Shown here piece after piece: positions 18,851 through 27,918 of a stretch of 64,000 nucleotides of DNA (its first letter is position 1; every line of letters starts with the position of its first letter). The stretch lies in assembly GCA_045641345.1 (NCBI GenBank), contig JAZUGR010000031.1, positions 1 to 64,000 of the forward strand, given 5' to 3'. The position numbers were made by a program, and so were the translations under genes. Below the pieces are notes generated by a model that saw only the letters and a list, made by a program, of their open reading frames with translations, did not search any database and was not told where the DNA came from. This DNA comes from Cacconaster sp045641345 (lineage in GTDB: Bacteria > Bacteroidota > Bacteroidia > Bacteroidales > UBA932).

Positions 18851-18946
18851 CTTCACCTTCCGCAGATTCGCAACATCCGAAAATCCGATAAAGTTTTGCC
18901 GTTGGCCGGCGAAGTGCCATCTGCGAGTGCAAAAACACCCCGAAAC

Positions 18947-20734
18947 TCACCTCTCATAAACCTTCCTTCCTTCGAACCAGGTGGAAACGACCCGAGTGGT
19001 GCGGATCTCAGTCACGGGGCATGTGAGCACGTCCTTGTCGGCAAGAACAAAGTCCGCGTATTTACCCACCTCTATGCTTCCGCGCTCCTTCTCGGCATGC
19101 ATCTGGTATGCTCCATTGATGGTCAGTGCCTTAAGCGCCTGCTCACGGGTGATGAGCTCATCTTTCCAGAATTCCGGGGAAAGTTGGCCGGGATGCAGAA
19201 TGCTGGGCGACTGTCCGCTGACTGCAATCTCCATTATTCCGAACGGGTCCTTGGGAGAACCTGCCGTGGCAGGATAATCACAATGGGAAGTCATCATCAC
19301 CCCGTGATTGAAATAAGACCTCATCGGATAGGCCTTGCCTTTCAAGTTGAGCGGTACAATGTCATTCAGGGCATCCACAACCTCCTTGTCCATTGCGTGC
19401 CAAAGCAAGCCGCTTACAACCACGATGTCGTTTTCGGCGATAGCCTTGAAATCCTCTTCAGGCACATTGCGTGCATGGACTATCGTATTGCGAGCCTCCT
19501 TGTTGTCGGAGGCGATGAAGGCGTTCAAAGCACGGTGCACCGCTCCGTCACCCATAGCGTGAATGTGCATCGTCATCCGTTTCGAATTTGCATAACCGGT
19601 AATCTCCGCCACTTCATTTTCCTCCCAGTTTGATATCCCATAACCGAACTCCTTGCGCTGATAAGGCTGCGTAGTGAGCCCCGTTCCGCCTTCAACCGTG
19701 CCGTCAATGAAAATCTTCACATAGTTGGCGTTGATGTGGCCGCCGCTGTATTTCCTCGTATCTACGGCCGCGTCTATTTCATCCCTGAAATCCTCGCAGG
19801 AGCTTTCGAATTCATATGGCAGACCGAGCAGTATGTCGAGCTGACCATTGTCGTCCATTGCCCTTGCAGCCTCGTAGAATACATTTGTGCCGTAATAATT
19901 GGCCCAACCGTCCATATAGGAGACGAAACCGTATGAATGAAGTGTATCCTGTGATTTTCTGACAGCATCCATCGCCAGCGTTACCGGGAGCAGATCATTG
20001 AAGTTGATGCCTTTTTTACGGATGTACGTGCTGGCCTGCTCCTTGAGAAGACCGTTCGGCTTCCCAGTCCCGCTGTCCATACAGATTTCTCCACCGCGGA
20101 TATCGCCGGCCTTCTTGAGAACGGTGCCGTCCGCTTTCATAATGCCTGCATTTACAAGGCAAAGAGTGTTGGCAAGGCCTTTGTGCCCCTCGGAATCGCT
20201 CACAAAAAGAGCGATGTCAGGGCAGATTTCATCCAGATCCTCCCGACTGGGCATTCCCTCATCCAGAAAGCTCTGATACAGCCACCCGAAACCATAGATA
20301 CTGGATTTCCCGGCAGCCTCGGCCTGATTGTAACAGTCTTTTATGGCTTTTTTGAAATCCGCCACAGTGGTTTTGAAATCGATGTCCGGGCCTCCCATAA
20401 GGTCAAGTCCGTTCTTCATCAGATAATGCGCATGGCCTTCGTAGCATCCGGGAATCACGATACCTTCAGTATGGTGGATGGTCTTCATATCTTCAGTGAT
20501 ATATTTTGCCGCCCCGGCTTTCGAACCCACGTATATGAACCTGCCATCCTTTACGACAAATGCTTCCGCAATCGAGCAAGCCTCATCCGCAGTGAAGATT
20601 TTACCATAAACCGCAAAGTTCCTGCCGGTGAGAGAATCAGAATGTTCCGATTTGTCACAGGCAGCAAAAATAAAGATGCCGATGGATGCAATTGCACCGG
20701 CGATAAGCGTAAAAATATTTTTGATTGTTTTCAT
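18947..20734 (-). CDS. YtcJ-like amidohydrolase, lipoprotein
   Basis: This 595-residue amidohydrolase_3 family protein has a lipoprotein signal whose lipobox ends at FAAC, followed by DKSEHSD. Metal-site motifs of the superfamily can be seen: PGCYEGHAHYLMKNG, MHIHAMGDGAVHRALNAF and the late SHCDYPATAGSP block. YtcJ-like enzymes are predicted metal-dependent hydrolases, and members such as NfdA act on N-substituted formamides; the true substrate here is unknown. The first metal motif reads H-A-H, as expected. The start was set to the ATG at 20734 (MKTIKNIFTL) rather than an upstream in-frame codon, because it opens the signal peptide and lies 26 bases after a -7 box. Confidence 0.88.
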   Translation of the reverse strand: MKTIKNIFTLIAGAIASIGIFIFAACDKSEHSDSLTGRNFAVYGKIFTADEACSIAEAFVVKDGRFIYVGSKAGAAKYITEDMKTIHHTEGIVIPGCYEGHAHYLMKNGLDLMGGPDIDFKTTVADFKKAIKDCYNQAEAAGKSSIYGFGWLYQSFLDEGMPSREDLDEICPDIALFVSDSEGHKGLANTLCLVNAGIMKADGTVLKKAGDIRGGEICMDSGTGKPNGLLKEQASTYIRKKGINFNDLLPVTLAMDAVRKSQDTLHSYGFVSYMDGWANYYGTNVFYEAARAMDDNGQLDILLGLPYEFESSCEDFRDEIDAAVDTRKYSGGHINANYVKIFIDGTVEGGTGLTTQPYQRKEFGYGISNWEENEVAEITGYANSKRMTMHIHAMGDGAVHRALNAFIASDNKEARNTIVHARNVPEEDFKAIAENDIVVVSGLLWHAMDKEVVDALNDIVPLNLKGKAYPMRSYFNHGVMMTSHCDYPATAGSPKDPFGIMEIAVSGQSPSILHPGQLSPEFWKDELITREQALKALTINGAYQMHAEKERGSIEVGKYADFVLADKDVLTCPVTEIRTTRVVSTWFEGRKVYER

Positions 20735-20759
20735 TTTTGTGGAGCATCCCTTAAGGGTG

Positions 20760-20767
20760 CAAATGTA
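20760..20767 (-). promoter_or_regulatory. -7 box of the amidohydrolase gene
   Basis: TACATTTG on the minus strand matches TANNTTTG, 26 bases before the start codon at 20734. Confidence 0.5.
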
Positions 20768-20781
20768 CAAAAATTAGCAGC

Positions 20782-20814
20782 TTTCCGGAATTCCGGCAAA
20801 TATTCTTATTTTTG
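20782..20814 (+). promoter_or_regulatory. promoter of rnr
   Basis: TATTTTTG (20807-20814) matches the -7 box, and TTTC at 20782-20785 is a near match to the -33 TTTG with a 21-base spacer. The start codon follows 24 bases later. Confidence 0.55.
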
Positions 20815-20837
20815 CATATCAAGGCAAAAGATTGGAT

Positions 20838-22862
20838 ATGTCCAGAGGTAGCAGAAACAGTTCGCGGAAGGGGAGCCGTCCGCAAAAAAAGCGCAGTCAC
20901 GGCGGAAAGAAAGCCCGCTCGGTGATGACGGTCGACGGAGTCGTGACGATGAACCGCGACGGCCTTGGCTTCGTAACCACAAAGGAGTTCGACGAAAGCG
21001 TCATGGTGAGGGTCAACCGTATGCGCGGCGCCCTCAACGGCGACAAGGTAAAGGTGGGCGTCTATGCCCGGAAGACCCCTTCGGGCAGGATTGAGGGTGA
21101 GATTGTGAGCGTCACGGAGCGCTCCGCCAAGCCCCATATCGGCACTCTGGCCGTACGCGGCAACAAGATGTGGTGCATAATGGAGAGCCGCACGATGCCC
21201 TACGACATACGCATACAGCTCGCCGGGCCCGAAGACCTCCCCACCATAGGCGGGATCAAGGCCGAGGACGGAGTGAAAATCGCCACTCTGGTGACGGAAT
21301 GGCCCAGAGGGGTCCCGGAGCCCCTGGGGCGCATAGTGGACGTGCTGGGCAAGCCCGGCGAGAACGATACCGAAATGCACTCCATCCTGGCGGAATATAA
21401 TCTCCCCTACAGATTCGAAAAAAGTGTGGAGGATGCCGCCGAAGGCATCTCCGAAAAGATAACGGCAAAGGAGATTGCCTCGCGCCGCGATTTCCGCAAG
21501 GTGACCACCTTCACCATCGACCCGGCAGACGCCAAGGACTTCGACGATGCCATCTCGTACAGAAAACTTGATAACGGGCACATCGAAGCCGGAGTCCACA
21601 TCGCCGACGTGACCCATTACGTAAAAGAGGGCGACATCGTGGACAAAGAGGCCTTTTTCCGCGGAACCTCGGTATATCTGGTCGACCGCACCATCCCGAT
21701 GCTCCCCGAAAAACTCTGCAACAAGCTCTGCTCCCTCCGCCCGGGAGAGGACAAACTCTGTTTCTCCGCCGTGTTCGAAATGGACGGAGAGGGCAAGGTG
21801 TATGACAGCTGGTTCGGCCGCACGGTGATATGCTCCGACCGGAGGTTCGACTACGAGCAGGCCCAGCAGATAATAAAGGGGGAGGACGGGCCCCTTGCGG
21901 CAGAAATCCGCGAATTGCATCTGATAGCATCCAAACTGAGGGCTGAACGCTTCAAGAAGGGGGCTATCAACTTCGACAGGCCGGAGATGAAGGTCATCGT
22001 CGACGAGGCCGGAAAACCCATAGACGTGGTGCAGAAGTTCGAGATGGAGAGCAACTGGCTCATCGAGGAATTCATGTTGCTGGCCAACCGTCAGGTGGCA
22101 TCCTTCGTGGCTAAGAAATGCAAGGCCAAGGACCCCACCTTCGTCTATCGTATCCACGACAATCCCAATCCCGAGAAAATCGAGGAGCTGCGCAAGTTCG
22201 CCCGCAACTTCAAATACGAGATGGGCGATACCGGCAATCCCAAGAAAATAGCCGGGAGCCTCAACTCCCTTATGTCGAAATCCAAGGGCACTCCCGAGGA
22301 GGGGCCGCTCAAGATGATGGCGCTCAGGGCTATGGCCCGCGCCTGCTATTCCACCGACAACATCGGCCACTATGGCCTGGCCTTCGACTACTACTGCCAC
22401 TTCACCTCCCCCATCCGCCGCTATCCCGATATGATGGTGCACCGCCTTCTGGCAAAATATATGGCCGGCGAGGCCTCGCAGAACAAACAGCATTTCGAAG
22501 AGTGCTGCGAGTATGCCTCCCAGAGGGAACAGCTCGCCACTGAAGCCGAGAGAGCCAGCGTCAAGTACAAAATGGTGGAGTATATGCAGGACAAGGTCGG
22601 GCAGGAGTTCGAGGGCACGATTTCAGGTCTTACCGAATGGGGTATCTACGTGGAGATAGAGCCCACCAAGATTGAAGGGATGATACCCATCAGGGATATG
22701 GAGGACGACTACCTTGAGTTCGATCCGGAAAACTACCGCACCGTGAGCAAGGCCACCAAACACGTTTACAATCTGGGCGACAAGGTTCGCGTAAAGGTGA
22801 TGCGCGCCTCCCTCGAACAGAAACTGCTGGATTTTCAGTTAATAAAAAGTATTAATGAATAA
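20838..22862 (+). CDS. rnr: ribonuclease R
   Basis: This 3'-5' exoribonuclease degrades structured RNA. The 674-residue product has a basic N-terminal tail (SRGSRNSSRKGSRPQKKRSHGGKK), cold-shock OB domains, the RNB catalytic domain (DPADAKDFDDAIS carries the metal-binding aspartates), the YCHFTSPIRRYPDMMVHRLL motif, and a C-terminal S1 domain (EFEGTISGLTEWGIYVEIE). The ATG at 20838 is used rather than the in-frame TTG six bases upstream. The inverted-repeat element begins directly after its stop codon. Confidence 0.95.
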   Translation: MSRGSRNSSRKGSRPQKKRSHGGKKARSVMTVDGVVTMNRDGLGFVTTKEFDESVMVRVNRMRGALNGDKVKVGVYARKTPSGRIEGEIVSVTERSAKPHIGTLAVRGNKMWCIMESRTMPYDIRIQLAGPEDLPTIGGIKAEDGVKIATLVTEWPRGVPEPLGRIVDVLGKPGENDTEMHSILAEYNLPYRFEKSVEDAAEGISEKITAKEIASRRDFRKVTTFTIDPADAKDFDDAISYRKLDNGHIEAGVHIADVTHYVKEGDIVDKEAFFRGTSVYLVDRTIPMLPEKLCNKLCSLRPGEDKLCFSAVFEMDGEGKVYDSWFGRTVICSDRRFDYEQAQQIIKGEDGPLAAEIRELHLIASKLRAERFKKGAINFDRPEMKVIVDEAGKPIDVVQKFEMESNWLIEEFMLLANRQVASFVAKKCKAKDPTFVYRIHDNPNPEKIEELRKFARNFKYEMGDTGNPKKIAGSLNSLMSKSKGTPEEGPLKMMALRAMARACYSTDNIGHYGLAFDYYCHFTSPIRRYPDMMVHRLLAKYMAGEASQNKQHFEECCEYASQREQLATEAERASVKYKMVEYMQDKVGQEFEGTISGLTEWGIYVEIEPTKIEGMIPIRDMEDDYLEFDPENYRTVSKATKHVYNLGDKVRVKVMRASLEQKLLDFQLIKSINE

Positions 22863-22989
22863 GATTAACGCGAAGTAGGAATCTTTTTTCAAAGGGCCGT
22901 CCGCCCACGGACTTAGTGGGAGAGGCCCAAGCTTGCTTGGGAGGGCTCGTCACTGGCCCGTGAAAAAAGGATTCTTCGAAGCGTCAATC
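22863..22989. repeat. 127-base imperfect inverted-repeat element (MITE- or REP-like)
   Basis: Immediately after the rnr stop, two arms of about 36 bases (22863-22898 and 22954-22989) are imperfect inverted repeats. They share, in order, GATT-ACGC, GAAG, GAATC, TTTTTTCA and GGGCC. Between the arms are two smaller hairpins: CCCAC/GTGGG (22904-22920) and CCCAAG-CTTG-CTTGGG (22926-22941). The RNA would fold as a long stem topped by a multi-way junction. No open reading frame is apparent. It could be a non-autonomous mobile element, a REP-type palindrome, a structured RNA or an elaborate terminator for rnr. Confidence 0.6.
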
Positions 22990-23017
22990 AAAAAAACTTA
23001 ATATTTATACACATACG

Positions 23018-23773
23018 ATGCTAAGAGAAGAAGTGGTTTTCGGACCGATACATTCACGCAGACTCGGTTCATCACTGGGAATAAACCTGCTTCCCGAGAA
23101 GGGGAAGATATGCAACTTTGACTGCATCTACTGCGAATGCGGCTGGAACAGCGACGGACGCGGCGACACCGTGCTCCCCACGGCAGACAGGGTGCGCACG
23201 GCTCTGGAGAGCAAGCTGAAGGAATTGGCCGCCAAAAGAACCGCCATCGACTCCATCACCTTCAGCGGCGACGGCGAGCCAACCATCAATCCGGAATTCC
23301 CGCAGATAATAGACGACACCCTCGCCCTGCGCGACAGATACGTTCCCAAGGCCAAAGTCTCCGTACTTTCCAATGCCACCCGCGTGCATATCCCCGGGAT
23401 TTTCGCTGCGTTGCGCAAGGTTGACAATCCCATACTCAAGATTGACGCACCTACCAACGTCCTTGCCGCAAAAATCAACAATCCCGCTCCGGGGTATGAT
23501 ATCGCCAGGGTTGTCGAGGCCCTTAAAAAGTTCAAGGGCGATTTCATCCTGCAGACAATGTTTCTCAAAACAACGGATTTCGACTCGTCATCCCCCGAAG
23601 TGCTCCACGGCTGGATGGATATAGTGCGCACCCTCCGACCCCGCAGGATAATGGTATATACGGTCGATCGCCCCACCCCCGGAGAGGGTATCGAAAAATT
23701 CACTGCCGAACAGATGCTCTCTTTGGTTGAGCCCCTCATTGGAGAGGGCTTCGACATCATGATCTGCGGATAA
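23018..23773 (+). CDS. radical SAM protein (COG0731-like)
   Basis: This 251-residue radical S-adenosylmethionine enzyme carries the cluster-binding motif CNFDCIYCECGW (CxxxCxxC). It also has the SAM-binding strand TFSGDGEPT and a second region ending with IMVYTVDRPTPG. It resembles the COG0731 group, related to wyosine-synthesis-type Fe-S oxidoreductases, but bacterial members of this group have no settled function. I infer no particular reaction. No clear TANNTTTG box precedes it. The 126 bases to nrdD contain the nrdD promoter. Confidence 0.85.
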   Translation: MLREEVVFGPIHSRRLGSSLGINLLPEKGKICNFDCIYCECGWNSDGRGDTVLPTADRVRTALESKLKELAAKRTAIDSITFSGDGEPTINPEFPQIIDDTLALRDRYVPKAKVSVLSNATRVHIPGIFAALRKVDNPILKIDAPTNVLAAKINNPAPGYDIARVVEALKKFKGDFILQTMFLKTTDFDSSSPEVLHGWMDIVRTLRPRRIMVYTVDRPTPGEGIEKFTAEQMLSLVEPLIGEGFDIMICG

Positions 23774-23866
23774 GGGCAAACCGCTTCCGACGGCGACGCA
23801 GGGGCGAATGTTGATAAATTGTTTACAGAATAACTCTCCGACCGACCGTTATGAGAGCAAAGCGTC

Positions 23867-23874
23867 TAATTTTG
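23867..23874 (+). promoter_or_regulatory. -7 box of nrdDG
   Basis: TAATTTTG lies 26 bases before the nrdD ATG. I see no clear FNR-like or NrdR-like palindrome in the 126-base spacer. Confidence 0.5.
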
Positions 23875-23899
23875 TCTACCCAAACCTTAACCATCCATA

Positions 23900-26002
23900 A
23901 TGGAAAACGCAAACTTATTCATCATCAAGAGAGATGGCAAACGCGTGCCGTTCGACATCGACAAAATCAAGAATGCCATCCGCAAGGCCTTTCTGGCCAC
24001 CGGAAGCTATGCTTCGGAAGATATCATAACCAGCGTCCTGAGCCGTGTGAGCATAAAGCAGGACATGTCGGTTGAGGATATCCAGAACCAGGTGGAACTC
24101 TCCCTGATGGTGGAGAAATATTACAGCGTTGCCAAAAGCTATATGCTGTACCGCCAGGCCCATACCGAAGACAGGGACGTGCGCGACAGGCTCAACTTCC
24201 TTATGGATTATTGCTCGGCCACGAATGCGGCCACCGGCAGCAAGTACGACGCTAACGCCAACATAGAAAAGAAGAATATCGCCACCTTGATAGGCGAGCT
24301 TCCCAAGCAGAGCTTCATCCGCCTCAACCGCAGGATGCTGACCGACCGCATCAAGGAGATGTACGGCCGCGAACTGGCCGACAGGTATCTCGACCTGCTT
24401 GGCAAGCATTTCATCTACAAGAACGACGAAACCTCACTGGCAAACTACTGCGCCAGCATAACGATGTATCCCTGGCTTCTGCAGGGTACGCTTCCCGTAG
24501 GGGGCAACTCCACCGCACCCACCAACCTCAAGGCATTCTGCGGCGGCTTTGCAAACCTTGTCTTCATCGTTTCGAGTATGCTCAGCGGAGCCTGCGCAAC
24601 ACCGGAGTTCCTTATGTATATGAACTATTTCATCGGGCGCGAATATGGTCAGGACTACTGGAAGCACGCCGACGAAATAGTGGATCTTTCAAAGAAGCAG
24701 CGTACCATCGACAAGGTGATAACCGACTGCTTCGAACAGATAGTATATACCATCAACCAGCCCACCGGAGCCCGCAACTTCCAGGCAGTGTTCTGGAACA
24801 TATCATATTACGACAGATATTATTTCGAGAGCATCTTCGGCGAGTTCCGCTTCCCCGACGGAAGCAGGCCCGACTGGGATTCCCTCAACTGGCTCCAGAA
24901 GCGGTTCATGGTCTGGTTCAACAAGGAGCGCACCAAAACAATCCTCACTTTCCCCGTGGAGACGATGGCCCTCCTTTCCGAGAACGGCGACGCCAAGGAC
25001 GCGGAATATGCCGACTGGACAGCCAAGATGTATGCCGAGGGGCACTCGTTCTTCACCTATATGAGCGAAAATGCCGATTCTCTGGCAAGCTGCTGCCGTC
25101 TGCGCAACGAGATACAGGACAACGGTTTCAGCTACACCCTCGGAGCCGGCGGAGTCTCCACCGGAAGCAAGAGCGTGCTCACCATCAACCTCAACCGCTG
25201 TGTCCAGTATGCAGTGCGTGAAGGCATCCCCTATCTTAAATACATAGGAGAGGTGGTGGAGTTGATGCACAAGGTGCAGACAGCATACAACGAGAACCTC
25301 AAAGCCCTTGGCAGCAAGGGGATGCTTCCCCTTTTCGATTCAGGGTTCATCAATCTCAACCGCCAGTATCTCACCATCGGCGTAAACGGCCTCGTTGAGG
25401 CTGCCGAATTCCTCGGAATCAAAATCAACGACAACCCCGAATACGTCAAATTCGTTCAGGACATCCTGGGTCTCATCGAAGCCTGCAACAAAAAGTTCCG
25501 CACCAAGGACCTGATGTTCAACTGCGAAATGATTCCCGCCGAAAACGTGGGCGTAAAGCACGCCAAGTGGGACAAGGAAGACGGATATGTGGTTCCCCGC
25601 GACTGCTACAACAGCTACTTCTATGTGGTTGAAGACGACTCCCTCAACATCCTCGACAAATTCCGTCTGCACGGGCGCAAGTACATCGAGCACCTGACCG
25701 GCGGAAGCGCCCTCCATATGAATCTCGAGGAGCATCTGAGCCAGGAGCAGTACCGGCAGCTGCTGAGAGTTGCGGCGAAGGAGGGGTGCAACTACTTTAC
25801 GTTCAACATCCCCAACACGATCTGCAACGATTGCGGGCACATCGACAAGCGGTACCTCGGCGAATGCCCCAAGTGCCACAGTAAGAACGTGGACTACGCA
25901 ACACGAATCATCGGCTATATGAAACGCATCAGCTGCTTCTCGATGCCAAGGCAGAAAGAGGCGGCAAAGCGCTATTACGCCAAGTCGTCATCCCTCAAAT
26001 AA
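23900..26002 (+). CDS. nrdD: anaerobic ribonucleoside-triphosphate reductase
   Basis: This class III glycyl-radical enzyme reduces ribonucleoside triphosphates to deoxy forms under anaerobic conditions. The 700-residue product has an N-terminal ATP-cone (IIKRDGKRVPFDIDKI), the catalytic barrel, and the C-terminal zinc site CNDCGHID...CPKCHSKN. The glycyl-radical loop reads TRIIGYMKR, with the radical-bearing residue predicted as Gly672. This motif is RVCGY in the E. coli enzyme, so RIIGY is a modest variant. Its activase NrdG follows with a 1-base overlap. Confidence 0.97.
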   Translation: MENANLFIIKRDGKRVPFDIDKIKNAIRKAFLATGSYASEDIITSVLSRVSIKQDMSVEDIQNQVELSLMVEKYYSVAKSYMLYRQAHTEDRDVRDRLNFLMDYCSATNAATGSKYDANANIEKKNIATLIGELPKQSFIRLNRRMLTDRIKEMYGRELADRYLDLLGKHFIYKNDETSLANYCASITMYPWLLQGTLPVGGNSTAPTNLKAFCGGFANLVFIVSSMLSGACATPEFLMYMNYFIGREYGQDYWKHADEIVDLSKKQRTIDKVITDCFEQIVYTINQPTGARNFQAVFWNISYYDRYYFESIFGEFRFPDGSRPDWDSLNWLQKRFMVWFNKERTKTILTFPVETMALLSENGDAKDAEYADWTAKMYAEGHSFFTYMSENADSLASCCRLRNEIQDNGFSYTLGAGGVSTGSKSVLTINLNRCVQYAVREGIPYLKYIGEVVELMHKVQTAYNENLKALGSKGMLPLFDSGFINLNRQYLTIGVNGLVEAAEFLGIKINDNPEYVKFVQDILGLIEACNKKFRTKDLMFNCEMIPAENVGVKHAKWDKEDGYVVPRDCYNSYFYVVEDDSLNILDKFRLHGRKYIEHLTGGSALHMNLEEHLSQEQYRQLLRVAAKEGCNYFTFNIPNTICNDCGHIDKRYLGECPKCHSKNVDYATRIIGYMKRISCFSMPRQKEAAKRYYAKSSSLK

Positions 26003-26484
26003 TGCTGAAATACCACAATTTCGACATTGTTTTCCAGGAAATCCCCGACGAAACCACGCTGGCCGTAAACATTACCGGCTGCCCGTTCAGGTGCAAAGGT
26101 TGTCACAGCCCACATCTGAGGGAAGACACAGGAGAGCCTCTCACAAAGGAGGCTCTGCTTGCCATATACGACAACTACAGCTCCGGGGTGACCTGCATAG
26201 CCCTTATGGGCGGGGATGCGGCGCCAGAAGAGATAAACGACCTCGCCGGATTCGTCAAGAACGGAATGGGACTCAAGAGTGCCTGGTATTCGGGAGCCGA
26301 AAAACTTTCCGGACTGATTGACACCAGAAATTTCAACTTCATCAAGATAGGCCCCTATATGGAAGAATACGGGGGACTCAAAAGCACGGACACCAACCAA
26401 AGGCTTTATTCTGTGTCCGACGACGGCTCACTGGTTGACATCACAGCCAGGATACGGACCGTCCACAAGCATTTCGACCGTTAG
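26002..26484 (+). CDS. nrdG: anaerobic ribonucleotide reductase activating protein
   Basis: This small radical SAM activase (160 residues) generates the glycyl radical on NrdD. The cluster motif CPFRCKGCHSPHL is CxxxCxxC and the SAM-contact region contains IALMGGDAAPEEI. The start codon overlaps the nrdD stop (TAATG). The last 4 bases overlap the 3' end of the convergent secG gene. Confidence 0.95.
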   Translation: MLKYHNFDIVFQEIPDETTLAVNITGCPFRCKGCHSPHLREDTGEPLTKEALLAIYDNYSSGVTCIALMGGDAAPEEINDLAGFVKNGMGLKSAWYSGAEKLSGLIDTRNFNFIKIGPYMEEYGGLKSTDTNQRLYSVSDDGSLVDITARIRTVHKHFDR

Positions 26485-26831
26485 TTTTCCGGCTCGGATG
26501 CAGGAGCGGCGGGAAGAGTTGCTGCAGGGAACTCCGGCTGTGAGGGAACCTGCTCGGTCTGCTCCAGACTCTCCTTGAGGCTCGAATGCTTGATGGTTTT
26601 GTCGGGAATTACGAAAGTGGCCACAACGCTGAGAACTATTATCACAGCGGCAAGGCCCCACGTGAGCTTTTCAAGAAAATCGGCAGTCTGACGCACACCG
26701 AAAGTCTGATTGCCGGATGCAAAATTGGCTGCGAGCCCGCCTCCCTTGGAGTTCTGGACAAGAACCACGAGAGTGAGCAATATGCTTGCAATGATTATGA
26801 TAACCGAAATTGTGATATACGCTGCTTGCAT
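26481..26831 (-). CDS. secG: preprotein translocase subunit SecG
   Basis: SecG is the small accessory subunit of the SecYEG channel. The 116-residue protein has two hydrophobic helices (about residues 5-24 and 56-76) joined by the conserved VVLVQNSKGGGLAANFASGNQTFGVRQTADFLEKLTW region. It ends in a Pro/Ala/Glu-rich cytosolic tail as in other Bacteroidota. It is the last gene of the sigma-54 regulator-lptE-TPR-secG run. Confidence 0.95.
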   Translation of the reverse strand: MQAAYITISVIIIIASILLTLVVLVQNSKGGGLAANFASGNQTFGVRQTADFLEKLTWGLAAVIIVLSVVATFVIPDKTIKHSSLKESLEQTEQVPSQPEFPAATLPAAPASEPEN

Positions 26832-26834
26832 GAT

Positions 26835-27410
26835 TTATTGTTTTGAATTCTTCGCCTCTTCTATAAGGCTTGCAAAGTAAGTGTTTTTTTCGGGATATAG
26901 CAAAATAAGTTTTTCGTATACCTCTATCGCCTTGTCATATAGCTGCTGGTCAAAATAGATGCGGGCCAGGGTTTCGGTGCACGGGGGGTCGATCTGTATC
27001 TGACCTGCAACGCTTCCCGAAGAGGGCTTGAAATCAAACGCACCGAGGGCCGATGCAATCGGGTTGTACTGGAGCGCCGTCACGTCGAAAGCATTGCCCG
27101 ACCTTTCCAGTTCGTTGAAATCCTCCTTGCCGAAATAATCGCCGCCGACCACATAATATACCGGAGAACCGCCCGAAAGCCCGGGGGTTCCGTCTTTCAC
27201 GGATGAGCCTGACGGGACCCTGCCGGTGAGACTGTCAAGCATCTGATGACGGGAAATGAAAAAGATTCCGGCAGCGGATGCCGCATCGTTCAAAGCCTCC
27301 GCCCCGAGGTCACGATGGCGGCGGACATATTCCTTGCGCGCGACGGTGAACCACGGAAAATCGTCGAGAATCCGCTCCAGATCCTGAATTGTGAGGGTTG
27401 ATACGTCCAT
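26835..27410 (-). CDS. small TPR-containing protein of unknown function
   Basis: This 191-residue protein has no signal peptide. Its C-terminus (ETLARIYFDQQLYDKAIEVYEKL) forms one clear tetratricopeptide-like helix pair. The N-terminal half (TIQDLERILDDFPWFTVARKEYVRRH) is helical and charged, and the middle is low complexity (Ser/Gly). It begins 1 base after the lptE stop and ends 3 bases before the secG start, so the block is an operon. A protein of this kind recurs between lptE and secG in Bacteroidota as I recall; its role is unknown. Confidence 0.75.
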   Translation of the reverse strand: MDVSTLTIQDLERILDDFPWFTVARKEYVRRHRDLGAEALNDAASAAGIFFISRHQMLDSLTGRVPSGSSVKDGTPGLSGGSPVYYVVGGDYFGKEDFNELERSGNAFDVTALQYNPIASALGAFDFKPSSGSVAGQIQIDPPCTETLARIYFDQQLYDKAIEVYEKLILLYPEKNTYFASLIEEAKNSKQ

Positions 27411-27411
27411 A

Positions 27412-27918
27412 TTACCAGTTGGCTACGGTGGCGTTGAAGATATCTTCGACAAGCTTTTCGACTATCGTTTCACAAAGGGCCCCTTCAACGGCATCGAGTG
27501 AGTTTTCTGAATTATAATCTTCGTAAGCGGCGAAATTCTTTTCGAAATTGTCTTCAGGATGCTTCTCGTTGACAAATTTCACCTTTACGGTAACCGTGAG
27601 CCTGCTCATCGCCGCATATTCCTCGGCCGTGACAGCCGTGGCCGAAACCTGATACGACTCAATCGTGGCTGCGACATACAGGTCGCCCCTGTCGTCCACC
27701 TGCTCCAGACTGGTGAGCTTCTTGTATTTCTCGCACATCGCCTCGAACAGGTTGTTGGCAAGCGTAGGATTGACCTTCATCGACTTGTTGACAACCGGCT
27801 CGATACATATCGTCTTGACGTCGGACTGGATTGAAGTGCCGCTGAAAGAGTAGATTCCGCATCCCGCAACGAGGAGGGCGGCAAAGGCCGCAATCAGTAT
27901 CACCCGCATTTTCATCAT
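27412..27918 (-). CDS. lptE: LptE-like LPS assembly lipoprotein
   Basis: LptE plugs the LptD outer-membrane barrel during lipopolysaccharide export. The 168-residue product has a lipoprotein signal (MKMRVILIAAFAALLVAGC) and begins CGIYSFSGTSI, the usual Bacteroidota LptE N-terminus, followed by KTICIEPVVNKS. The start is an ATG within ATGA overlapping the upstream regulator's stop. Upstream in-frame codons lie within the regulator gene and are not used. Assignment relies on family resemblance and conserved context. Confidence 0.85.
   Translation of the reverse strand: MMKMRVILIAAFAALLVAGCGIYSFSGTSIQSDVKTICIEPVVNKSMKVNPTLANNLFEAMCEKYKKLTSLEQVDDRGDLYVAATIESYQVSATAVTAEEYAAMSRLTVTVKVKFVNEKHPEDNFEKNFAAYEDYNSENSLDAVEGALCETIVEKLVEDIFNATVANW

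Noticed and set aside
20751..22493. Long open frame (580 codons) antisense to rnr
   Set aside because: It mirrors the conserved RNase R coding region and has no recognisable domain; GC-rich codon bias creates such antisense frames throughout the window (another opposite dnaE at 11799-13547).
22863..22989. Cloverleaf-like fold as a tRNA
   Set aside because: No T-loop (GTTCGA-type) sequence, acceptor stem or anticodon arm of tRNA size; the arms are far longer than in a tRNA.
23774..23899. Riboswitch or NrdR/FNR site upstream of nrdD
   Set aside because: I looked for a cobalamin-type element or a clear palindrome and found only the -7 box; the spacer is too short and unstructured to support a call.
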